A stretch of 64,000 nucleotides of DNA, from contig NZ_MVOC01000048.1 of the NCBI RefSeq assembly GCF_002043095.1, positions 62,001 to 126,000 on the forward strand. Reading direction: 5' to 3'. Each line of letters starts with the position of its first letter. The first letter of the stretch is position 1. A model generated the notes under the pieces. That model saw nothing but the letters and a program-made list of their open reading frames with translations. It was not told the DNA's origin and searched no databases. Source of the DNA: Mycobacterium sp. AT1. GTDB taxonomy: Bacteria > Actinomycetota > Actinomycetes > Mycobacteriales > Mycobacteriaceae. The translations under genes and the position numbers were made by a program. Shown one piece after another: positions 44,757-52,263 of the stretch.

Positions 44757-45718
44757 TGCGAACACTCACCATCGCCGCCATCCAGACCGCTCCGGTGGCC
44801 TATGACACTGCAGCCAGCTGGGAGCAGTTCCGCGACCAAGTCCATGCTGTGCGCGACACCTTCCCCCACGTCGAGCTGATCGTGGTGCCCGAGCTGATGC
44901 TCGCTGCCGAGGCGCCGCTTCTGAAGGCGCGCGCGGGATGGATGCAGGAAGCGGCCGAGCCCATCCCCGGGCCTACCACCGACCGAATGTGCCAGCTGGC
45001 CAAGGAAACCGGACTGTGGCTGATACCCGGCACGCTTTACGAGCGAGGTGACGACGGCGAGGTCTACAACACCGCGGTCGCCGTCTCCCCGCTCGGTGAG
45101 ATCGCCGCGACCTACCGCAAGGTGTTCCCCTGGCAGCCGTACGAACAGACGACCCCAGGTGGAGAGTTCGTGGTCTTCGACGTCCCCGGCGTGGGCCGGA
45201 TTGGCCTCGCGATCTGTTACGACGGGTCGTTCCCCGAGACCGCCAGGCAGCTGGCCTGGCTCGGTGCCGAGGTGATCATCCAGCCGACCTTGACGACGAC
45301 GCGCGACCGCGAGATGGAAGTGGTCTGCGCCCGTGCCAACGCGTGGGTCAACCAGCTGTTCGTCGTGAACGTGAACGCTGCGGATCCCGCAGGTGTTGGG
45401 GGCAGCTGCATCGTCGATCCCGAGGGCACCGTGCGTCAGTCGGCCGGCAGTGGCGAGGAGGTGCTGATCGACTGTCTGGATCTGGACACCGTGACCCGGG
45501 TGCGGACTCACGGCTCCTTCGGTCTGAACCGGCCGTGGGATCAGCTCGCTCGCCACGGCGCGGACGTCCACCTGCCGATGTATGGAGGGGCCATCTCGAC
45601 CCCCGCTTGGCATCAGACTGGTGCGGACTGCCTGCCCCGCACCAGCTTGCCCGGACGTGCCGACGTCGGCACGCCGTTCTCGGCGATGACCTCACCGGAC
45701 ACGACCGTCGCGACGTAA
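44756..45718 (+). CDS. Carbon-nitrogen hydrolase (nitrilase superfamily amidase)
   Basis: 320-residue cytoplasmic amidase or nitrilase. The catalytic triad is clear: Glu46 (VPELMLAAE), Lys122 (TYRKVFPWQP) and Cys154 (AICYDGSFPE). The Tyr after Cys and the following D-G-S-F-P-E point to an amidase/carbamoylase rather than a true nitrilase. Translationally coupled to the permease (TGATG), the two form an uptake-and-hydrolysis module. The last 106 bases overlap the end of the opposite aminoacylase gene; the C-terminal 35 residues (TPAWHQTGADCLPRTS and following) lie in the overlap and look non-conserved, so the gene may have extended into its neighbour. Confidence 0.87.
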   Translation: MRTLTIAAIQTAPVAYDTAASWEQFRDQVHAVRDTFPHVELIVVPELMLAAEAPLLKARAGWMQEAAEPIPGPTTDRMCQLAKETGLWLIPGTLYERGDDGEVYNTAVAVSPLGEIAATYRKVFPWQPYEQTTPGGEFVVFDVPGVGRIGLAICYDGSFPETARQLAWLGAEVIIQPTLTTTRDREMEVVCARANAWVNQLFVVNVNAADPAGVGGSCIVDPEGTVRQSAGSGEEVLIDCLDLDTVTRVRTHGSFGLNRPWDQLARHGADVHLPMYGGAISTPAWHQTGADCLPRTSLPGRADVGTPFSAMTSPDTTVAT

Positions 45719-47334
45719 CCGTCGGCGGTCTGGTCGAGTCGACGACCACCCGCGGGCAGATCGCGGACGATCACCGGCTTGTGCAGTGTCAGCGCGGTGT
45801 GGTCGACGACGTTGAGGTCCGCCTTGTAGCCGACGGCGATGCGGCCTCGGTCGGCAAGGCCTGCCACCAGGGCCGGCGCCGACGTCAACTCGCGTACGGC
45901 TTCGGCCACCGTCAGCCGGCCCGATGGGCGGTCCCGTGCCCAGTGGGTCAGCATGTACGTGGGAAAGCTTGCGTCGCAGATCATTCCGTAGTGCGCGCCG
46001 CCGTCGCCGAGGCCCAGCACGACGTCGTCGCGCTTCACGAGATCGGCCACGGTGTCCAGTGAGCCGTCGCGAAAGTTGGCGAGGGTGATCAGCAGCATGG
46101 CGTGTCCGTCGTCGTCGAGGACCCGGTCGTAGGCCTCTTCCAGCGGGCTGACGCCTCGGGCCCGCGCGCGCGAGGCGATGCTGTCGGCGCGGTCGGGCTC
46201 GTAGTTGGGCGGCTCGCCGAGGGGGAACATCCACTCCCAAGCCTGCGCGGCGAACATCAACGGATGCCCGTCGGATGCCGGTGTGTCGGACAGAATGCGT
46301 TCCCGCACTTCGGGTTTGCGCATCTCGGCGACTCGCTCGACGAGGGGGAGTGCCTCGAGCTCGCGGTAGCTCGGGTAGAGGATGAACGGATTGCCGGACA
46401 GTTCGAGGCCGATCACCAGGCCGATTGGTCGCGGAAAGACCTGCGCCGACACGTCACCACCGTCGGCATTGGCCTTCTCGACCAGATCGAGGCCGTCGAG
46501 GAAGAACGGGTCGCCTGCGTTGCCGATCGCCAGCGTGAACGTCACCGGCAGGCCGACGTCCGCCGCGACGCCGAACACCGTCTCCAGGGCAGGGCCGAAG
46601 TCCCCGGCGATCAGGTCGGGCACGAACTGGATGAGTCCCCCTCCGGCGTCCTTGAGGCCGCGGGCGATCGCCTCGATCTCGTCGCGTCCGGCGTCGAAAC
46701 TCGGTATGGGCTGGCCGCTTTCGCTCTTGTGAAGCGTCAGCCGTGACGACGCGAAGCCGAGGGCTCCGACCTCGACGGCCTCGGCGGCGATCGCGCGCAA
46801 CTGGGCGAGGTCGTCGGCGGTGGCGGGCTCGCGGTCGACGCCGCGCTGCCCCATCACGTACACCCGCAGTGGTGAATGTGGAAGAAGTGCGGCCACGTCG
46901 ATGTCCCTGGGACGGCCGTCCAGTGCGTCGAGGAACTCGGGGAACGTCTCCCACGTCCACGGCAGACCGTCGGTCATGACGACGCCAGGAATGTCCTCCA
47001 CACCTGCCATCAGGTCGACGAGGGTGTCGTGGTCCTCCGCGCGGCACGGCGCGAAACCGACGCCGCAGTTGCCCATCACGGCGGTGGTGACGCCGTGCGC
47101 CGAGGACGGCGTCATGCGGTCCGACCAGATCGCCTGGCCGTCGTAGTGCGTGTGAAGGTCGACGAACCCGGGCGTGACGAGCAGGCCAGTCGCGTCGATC
47201 TCCCGCGTCGCGTCGCCGTCGACCGTGCCGATTGCGGCGATCACACCGTCGGACACCGCGACGTCGGCGACGAACGGCTCACCGCCGAGACCGTCGACGA
47301 TCGTGCCGTTGCGGATGACCAAGTCGAAGCTCAT
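45613..47334 (-). CDS. N-acyl-D-amino acid deacylase-like amidohydrolase
   Basis: 573-residue metal-dependent hydrolase of the D-aminoacylase branch of the amidohydrolase superfamily. N-terminal composite beta domain (FDLVIRNGTIVDGLGGEPFVADVAV), metal ligands His61 and His63 in VDLHTHYDGQ, TTAVMGNCGVGFAP, and the late Asp in VVLGLGDGGAHYGMICDAS. The C-terminus (GRIAVGYKADLNVVDHTAL) rejoins the beta domain. Acts on N-acyl amino acids in relatives. The gene ends inside the opposite nitrilase-type gene, a 106-base convergent overlap, and its neighbours suggest a common theme of amide or N-acyl amino acid breakdown. Confidence 0.88.
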   Translation of the reverse strand: MSFDLVIRNGTIVDGLGGEPFVADVAVSDGVIAAIGTVDGDATREIDATGLLVTPGFVDLHTHYDGQAIWSDRMTPSSAHGVTTAVMGNCGVGFAPCRAEDHDTLVDLMAGVEDIPGVVMTDGLPWTWETFPEFLDALDGRPRDIDVAALLPHSPLRVYVMGQRGVDREPATADDLAQLRAIAAEAVEVGALGFASSRLTLHKSESGQPIPSFDAGRDEIEAIARGLKDAGGGLIQFVPDLIAGDFGPALETVFGVAADVGLPVTFTLAIGNAGDPFFLDGLDLVEKANADGGDVSAQVFPRPIGLVIGLELSGNPFILYPSYRELEALPLVERVAEMRKPEVRERILSDTPASDGHPLMFAAQAWEWMFPLGEPPNYEPDRADSIASRARARGVSPLEEAYDRVLDDDGHAMLLITLANFRDGSLDTVADLVKRDDVVLGLGDGGAHYGMICDASFPTYMLTHWARDRPSGRLTVAEAVRELTSAPALVAGLADRGRIAVGYKADLNVVDHTALTLHKPVIVRDLPAGGRRLDQTADGYVATVVSGEVIAENGVPTSARPGKLVRGRQSAPV

Positions 47335-47372
47335 ATGCCGAATCTACGGCGGTGTCGGTGGTTCATGCCACG

Positions 47373-47765
47373 ATGAAATCCATGATCGACCACTTCGGAA
47401 TCGTCTGTGCCGACTACGCGAAGTCCGCGTCGTTCTACGACGCGGTACTCGCGACGATGGGCTACACCCGGCAGATGGAGTTCGGGCCTGCCATCGGCTA
47501 CGGCCGCGACGGCAAGCCGGACTTTTGGATCGAGGACGGCGCCGACCGGCAGGTGGGCGCCGCAATCCACTTCGCATTTCAAGCCGCCGGAGTCGACGAG
47601 GTCACGGCCTTCTACGCCGCCGCGACAGCGCTAGGTGCGGAGTCCCTGCACGCGCCGCGCCTCTGGCCCGAGTACCACCCCGGGTACTTTGGCGCCTTCG
47701 TCAGGGACCCCGACGGCAACAATGTCGAGGCCGTGTTCCACGGGGCGCCGCCGGCGGACGGCTGA
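47373..47765 (+). CDS. VOC/glyoxalase-like protein
   Basis: 130-residue single-domain vicinal-oxygen-chelate protein. Starts MIDHFGIVCADYAKSASFYDAVLATMGY with the first metal-ligand His, and ends YHPGYFGAFVRDPDGNNVEAVFHG with the conserved Gly-Asn-Asn-x-Glu. Such proteins include dioxygenases, isomerases and resistance proteins; the reaction cannot be told. ATG 47373 is used; ATG 47382 (MIDHFG) is as good, and GTG 47352 less likely. It reads away from the aminoacylase gene and precedes the DinB gene by 29 bases. Confidence 0.82.
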   Translation: MKSMIDHFGIVCADYAKSASFYDAVLATMGYTRQMEFGPAIGYGRDGKPDFWIEDGADRQVGAAIHFAFQAAGVDEVTAFYAAATALGAESLHAPRLWPEYHPGYFGAFVRDPDGNNVEAVFHGAPPADG

Positions 47766-47794
47766 CGTCACCGGCACCGAGTAGCGTCGCAACC

Positions 47795-48319
47795 ATGTCT
47801 GATTCCGACATCTCCGTTGCCCGTGAGCTGCTGCGCGATTCGTTCACCCGGCTGGCCGAACACGTCGACGACCTCGTCGACGTGTTGACCGACGACGTCG
47901 CCTACTACCGGCCCACCCCGAACGCCAACACCGTCGCCTGGCTCTTGTGGCACAGCGCGCGGGTGATCGACGCCCAGCTCAGCGAGATCGCCGGCGCCGA
48001 CCAGGTGTGGTTCCGCGACGACTGGGCCGGCAGGTTCGACCTCGACCTGCCCAAGGACTCGAGCGGCTACGGCCACGACGCCGAACAGGTCGCCAAGGTG
48101 CGCGCGTCGGCGGATCTGCTCGGCGGGTACTACCGCGCCGTGCACTCAATGGCGCTGTCGTACGTCGCCTCGGCCACCGCGAAGGATCTCGAGGCGATCG
48201 TCGACAAGCGATGGACGCCACCGGTGACCGCGAGCGCCCGCATCGTCAGCATCGTCGACGACTGCGCGCAGCACCTGGGTCAGGCTGCCTACGTTCGGGG
48301 TCTCGTCGGCGACAGATGA
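47795..48319 (+). CDS. DinB/DUF664 family protein
   Basis: 174-residue four-helix-bundle protein of the DinB superfamily, whose members are often thiol-dependent (mycothiol or bacillithiol) metalloenzymes. The metal-ligand pattern fits: first His in TVAWLLWHSARVIDAQLSEIAG (about residue 53), and the last in IVDDCAQHLGQAAYVRGL with His near the end. The upstream open frame is in a shadow of the VOC gene; ATG 47795 is the natural start. Overlaps the PAP2 gene by four bases (ATGA). No catalytic assignment possible. Confidence 0.82.
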   Translation: MSDSDISVARELLRDSFTRLAEHVDDLVDVLTDDVAYYRPTPNANTVAWLLWHSARVIDAQLSEIAGADQVWFRDDWAGRFDLDLPKDSSGYGHDAEQVAKVRASADLLGGYYRAVHSMALSYVASATAKDLEAIVDKRWTPPVTASARIVSIVDDCAQHLGQAAYVRGLVGDR

Positions 48320-48894
48320 GTCCGGTGCTGAAGTGGTGGCCGGCCGTCGGCCTTCCGCTGATGGTGGCGCTTGGGCTGGGGGTCGGCGACCGTTCGACGC
48401 GCGTCGACGACTGGTTCGTCCGCAACGGGTGGAACGCGCACCCCGTTCTCGGCAAGCTGCTGTTCTTCACCGAACCGCTGCTGCTTCAACTTCTGTTGGT
48501 CGCCGCCGTTGCGGTGGCGCTCTATCGGCGGCGCTGGCGGCTGGCCGCGGTGGCGGCGCTGACGCCCGTGGCAGGGGTCGTCGCGGTGCGGGTGCTCAAG
48601 CGTCTGTTCGGCCGCGAGCGAGAGGGCGCACTTGCCTACCCGAGCGGGCACGTCACGGTGATGATGACGGTGCTCGGTGTGGTCGTCTTGGTGTGGGGGG
48701 TGCGGCGATGGTTGCTGCTGGCGGCTGCGGTGTTCGCCGCGCTTGGCGCCGCAGGTCAGGCGCTCACGTACCACTACTTCACCGACGCGATCGGTGCGGT
48801 GCTTCTCGGTAGTTTCCTGGTGGTGCTGGCCGCAACGGCGGCCAAACTTGACGGGTGTCAACCCCGCTGCGATCTAGATCACAGCAACGGTTAG
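48316..48894 (+). CDS. PAP2 superfamily phosphatase
   Basis: 192-residue membrane phosphatase-like protein of the PAP2 family (lipid phosphatases and undecaprenyl-diphosphate phosphatases). Five or six hydrophobic segments; motif region C1 KRLFGRER, C2 YPSGHVTVM, C3 YHYFTDAIGAV with the conserved His-x-x-x-Asp. ATG 48316 overlaps the DinB stop. The C-terminal tail ends with a short Cys-containing stretch (DGCQPRCDLDHSNG). It lies ten bases before the aldehyde dehydrogenase on the same strand. Substrate unknown. Confidence 0.83.
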   Translation: MSPVLKWWPAVGLPLMVALGLGVGDRSTRVDDWFVRNGWNAHPVLGKLLFFTEPLLLQLLLVAAVAVALYRRRWRLAAVAALTPVAGVVAVRVLKRLFGREREGALAYPSGHVTVMMTVLGVVVLVWGVRRWLLLAAAVFAALGAAGQALTYHYFTDAIGAVLLGSFLVVLAATAAKLDGCQPRCDLDHSNG

Positions 48895-48903
48895 CATGAG
48901 GTC

Positions 48904-50415
48904 ATGACTGCTACGCCCGAAGTCGACGCCGTCGCGAAGATCCTCAACCCCGCCACCGGTGAGGTCGCCGGCACGGTCCGGTGGTCCGACCCCGCGGACG
49001 TCGCCCGTGTGGCGGCTGGACTGCGCCAGTCGCAACGCGAGTGGGAAGCCCGCGGCGCCGCGGGTCGCGCCAAGGTGATCGCTCGTTACGCCGTGTGGCT
49101 TGGTGAGCACCGCGACGAAATCGAGTCGCTGCTGATCGCCGAAACCGGCAAGTCGGCGACCGACGCGGCGCAGGAAGTGCCGCTGCTGATCATGATTGCG
49201 TCCTACTACATCAAGACGATGGAGAAGGCGCTGGCGCCCGAGACCCGACCGGCGTCGCTGCCGTTCCTCTCGGTCAAGAAGATCGCCGTGCACTACCGCC
49301 CGCGGCCGATCGTGGGGATCGTCGCGCCGTGGAACTACCCGGTCGCCAACCTGCTGATGGACGGCATCGCCGCGCTCGCAGCAGGGTGCGCCGTACTGCT
49401 CAAGCCGTCCGAGCGCACGCCACTGACCGCTGAGCTGCTGCTCCGCGGCTGGCTCGACTCCGGCGCTCCCGAGGTGATGGCGATCGTCCAGGGCGCGCGC
49501 GAGGCGGTCGAGGCCGTCGTCGACAACTCCGACTACATCCAGTTCACCGGCTCCAGCGCCACTGGCGCGAAGGTGATGGAGCGCGCCGCCCGCCGGCTCA
49601 CCCCGGTCAGCCTCGAGCTCGGCGGCAAGGACCCCATGATCGTGCTCGAGGACGCCGACGTCGAGCTGGCCGCCAACGCCGCCGTGTGGGGCGCGATGTT
49701 CAACGCCGGCCAGACGTGTGTCTCCGTCGAGCGGGTCTACGTGCTGGAGCAGGTCTACGACGAGTTCGTCGAAGCCGTCGTCAGTGCGGTGAAGAACCTG
49801 AAGATGGGCGCCGGGGAGGGCTTCGACTTCGGAGCCCAGATCGACGACAGCCAGGTGGACGTGACGGCCAAGCACGTCGACGACGCCATTGCCAGGGGTG
49901 CCAAGGCGCTCACCGGCGGCGTGCGGCCGACCGGCCCCGGCAGCTTCTACCCGCCGACCGTACTGGTCGACGTCGACCACTCGATGGCGTGCATGACCGA
50001 GGAGACCTTCGGTCCGACGCTGCCCATCATGAAGGTGGCCTCCGTCGCCGAAGCGGTGCGGCTTGCCAACGACAGCCCTTACGGACTCAGTGCTTCGGTG
50101 TTCTCCCGCGACGTCGAACGTGCCAATGACGTTGCGCTGGAACTCGATTGCGGCGCCGTCAACATCAACGACGTGATCTCCAACCTGATGTGCACCACCG
50201 CACCCATGGGCGGCTGGAAGACCTCGGGCATCGGCGTGCGCTTCGGCGGTGCGGAGGGTCTGCGCAAGTTCTGTCGCCAGGAAGCCATCGTCGCCCCGCG
50301 GACCAGTGCCGGCGCCGGCGGCAACTACTACAACAACTCACTCAAGTCGTTGAAGCGGATGAACGCGATGATGACGAAGTTCGCGTTGATCCGCCCGAAG
50401 CGAACGGCCAAGTAG
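48904..50415 (+). CDS. Aldehyde dehydrogenase family protein
   Basis: 503-residue NAD(P)-dependent aldehyde dehydrogenase. PWN motif with Asn144 (VAPWNYPVANL), cofactor loop FTGSSATGAKVM, general base Glu238 in LELGGKDP, and catalytic Cys272 in NAGQTCVSVERVYV. C-terminal SLKRMNAMMTKFALIRPKRTAK resembles long-chain aldehyde dehydrogenases that end with a basic membrane-facing helix. Predicted to oxidise fatty or aromatic aldehydes. It lies near the fused dioxygenase/catalase-like gene (6 kb away), whose chemistry would produce long-chain aldehydes; that link is inference. Confidence 0.88.
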   Translation: MTATPEVDAVAKILNPATGEVAGTVRWSDPADVARVAAGLRQSQREWEARGAAGRAKVIARYAVWLGEHRDEIESLLIAETGKSATDAAQEVPLLIMIASYYIKTMEKALAPETRPASLPFLSVKKIAVHYRPRPIVGIVAPWNYPVANLLMDGIAALAAGCAVLLKPSERTPLTAELLLRGWLDSGAPEVMAIVQGAREAVEAVVDNSDYIQFTGSSATGAKVMERAARRLTPVSLELGGKDPMIVLEDADVELAANAAVWGAMFNAGQTCVSVERVYVLEQVYDEFVEAVVSAVKNLKMGAGEGFDFGAQIDDSQVDVTAKHVDDAIARGAKALTGGVRPTGPGSFYPPTVLVDVDHSMACMTEETFGPTLPIMKVASVAEAVRLANDSPYGLSASVFSRDVERANDVALELDCGAVNINDVISNLMCTTAPMGGWKTSGIGVRFGGAEGLRKFCRQEAIVAPRTSAGAGGNYYNNSLKSLKRMNAMMTKFALIRPKRTAK

Positions 50416-50509
50416 CGGCCCACCCAACGCCGTCGAGCGTGGGCGCTGAGGCACCGTCCGTTCACCTTGGCGTCACCCCCAATTGGGTCTGGGTCGCTAC
50501 GTTTCGCCG

Positions 50510-51376
50510 GTGACCCTGGACGCCTCTGCCCTCAACGGCTACGCCGTGCGCGACGACGACGACGACGATCCCGAGCTGATCATTCAGCCCACCGGCGAAG
50601 TCGTCGACACCTGGCGCGAGAACTACCCGTACGACGAGCGCATGAAGCGCGAGGACTACGAGGAGCAGAAGCGGCTGCTGCAGATCGAACTGCTGAAGCT
50701 CCAGAAGTGGAGCCAGACCAACGGTCTGCGGCACGTCATCGTGTTCGAGGGGCGCGACGCCGCGGGCAAGGGCGGCACCATCAAGCGGTTCATGGAACAC
50801 CTCAACCCCCGCGGTGCCCGCGTCGTGGCGTTGGAGAAGCCCACCGAACGCGAAACCACGCAGTGGTACTTCCAGCGGTACGTCAAGCACCTTCCGGCCG
50901 CGGGCGAGATCGTCATGTTCGACCGGTCTTGGTACAACCGCGCCGGCGTCGAGCGCGTGATGGGCTATTGCACCGGCAGGCAGCACGCGGAGTTCATCAG
51001 GCAGGCGCCGCTGTTCGAGCAGATGCTCGTCAACGACGGCGTCAGCCTCACCAAGCTGTGGTTCTCCGTCACCCAGGCCGAGCAGCGCACGCGGTTCACC
51101 ATTCGTCAGGTCGACCCGGTGCGGCAGTGGAAGCTCTCGCCCACCGATCTGGCCTCGCTGGACAAGTGGGAGGCCTACACCGCGGCCAAGGAGGACATGT
51201 TCGCGTGGACGGACACCGAGGTGGCGCCGTGGACCGTGGTCAAGAGCAACGACAAGAAACGCGCCCGCATCAACGCGATGCGCTACGTCCTAGGTAAGTT
51301 CGACTACGACAACAAGGATCACGAGGTGGTCGGCCGCGCCGACCCGCTCATCGTGGGACGCGCGCTGGCCGACTGA
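50510..51376 (+). CDS. ppk2: Polyphosphate kinase 2 family protein
   Basis: 288-residue PPK2-family kinase, phosphorylating nucleotides with polyphosphate or the reverse. Walker A GRDAAGKGG at 81-89, Walker B VMFDRSWYNRAGVERVMG with Asp138, and the lid/arginine region VRQWKLSPTDLASLDKWEAY. An acidic N-terminus with a run of Asp (RDDDDDD, 14-20) precedes the kinase core. TTG 50483 opens the frame, but GTG 50510 (VTLDASALNG) is a more usual start. It differs from M. tuberculosis Ppk2 (Rv3232c) in the N-terminus, so a different PPK2 subclass is possible; substrate preference is unknown. Confidence 0.88.
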   Translation: MTLDASALNGYAVRDDDDDDPELIIQPTGEVVDTWRENYPYDERMKREDYEEQKRLLQIELLKLQKWSQTNGLRHVIVFEGRDAAGKGGTIKRFMEHLNPRGARVVALEKPTERETTQWYFQRYVKHLPAAGEIVMFDRSWYNRAGVERVMGYCTGRQHAEFIRQAPLFEQMLVNDGVSLTKLWFSVTQAEQRTRFTIRQVDPVRQWKLSPTDLASLDKWEAYTAAKEDMFAWTDTEVAPWTVVKSNDKKRARINAMRYVLGKFDYDNKDHEVVGRADPLIVGRALAD

Positions 51377-51408
51377 CCGGCCCGCGAGCCGGACGGAAGG
51401 ACGCACGC

Positions 51409-52263
51409 ATGCGATTGCTCGCGGCCTTCCTGCTGTGGGTTCTCGCCACCGTCGCCCTGGCCGTCGCAGTCCCCGCAACCTGGGCTCAGCACAACCTCGT
51501 CGACCGGGACGGCTACTCCGCTCTCGCCACGTCCGCAGCCAAGGACCCCGCGGTGCAGCAGGCGATGGCCGCCGCGCTGACCTCACAGCTGATGACGTTG
51601 TCCGCCAACGCCGGTTACTCGAGTGCCGACGTCAACGAGACCCTGCTGAACGGAGCGGCCCGGGCCTACACCAGCGGTGACGCGTTCCCCGGCCAATTCG
51701 CGCTCGCCAACCAGGTCGCCCATCGCTGGCTGTTCACCGACTCCGTCGGCGTGTCCGACGCGTCGGGACGGTGGGAGATCGACCTGTCACCGATGTTGGC
51801 GGACAGCTCATTTCAGCAGACCCTCGCCGACTACGGCATCAAGGCGCCCGAGACACTGCAGATACCCCTCACCGAGAACATCTCCCAGTCGTTGCGCCCC
51901 GGCAAGTTCCGCGAGGTGGCGAAGTGGGGTCCGTGGGTGAGCGTCGGCACCGCGGTCTTGGCTGGCGTGTTCGCCCTGTTGACGTTGGCCGTGGCCAAGC
52001 GGCGAGGTAAGGCCCTTGGCGCCCTTGGCGTTTCGGGACTCGTCGTGGGGGCCGCCGGTTGGGCCGGAATCGAGGTGGGTAGGCGGTACGTCGACGACGG
52101 GCTCGCCGCCACCTCCGACGACGTCAGGAACGTGGCCGGCGCCATGGTCGACCACGCGATCGGCAGTTTGCACCTGTGGCTGAATCTGACCATCGCCGCA
52201 GGCGCCGCGCTGGTGTTGTTCGGCGTGCTGGTGTCGATGCTCGGCGGGCTGCGGCGCACCTAA
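51409..52263 (+). CDS. Conserved actinobacterial membrane protein
   Basis: 284-residue membrane protein of unknown function. One N-terminal helix (about 5-24), an extracellular helical domain of about 140 residues (AQHNLVDRDGYSALATSAAKDPAVQQAM, LTENISQSLRPGKFREVAKWG), then three C-terminal hydrophobic segments (about 177-198, 206-224, 260-280). The layout is one seen in mycobacterial and related proteins of undefined role. ATG 51409 follows GGACGGAAGGAC. 32 bases after the PPK2 gene; stop codons overlap the convergent LuxR gene by four bases. Confidence 0.7.
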   Translation: MRLLAAFLLWVLATVALAVAVPATWAQHNLVDRDGYSALATSAAKDPAVQQAMAAALTSQLMTLSANAGYSSADVNETLLNGAARAYTSGDAFPGQFALANQVAHRWLFTDSVGVSDASGRWEIDLSPMLADSSFQQTLADYGIKAPETLQIPLTENISQSLRPGKFREVAKWGPWVSVGTAVLAGVFALLTLAVAKRRGKALGALGVSGLVVGAAGWAGIEVGRRYVDDGLAATSDDVRNVAGAMVDHAIGSLHLWLNLTIAAGAALVLFGVLVSMLGGLRRT

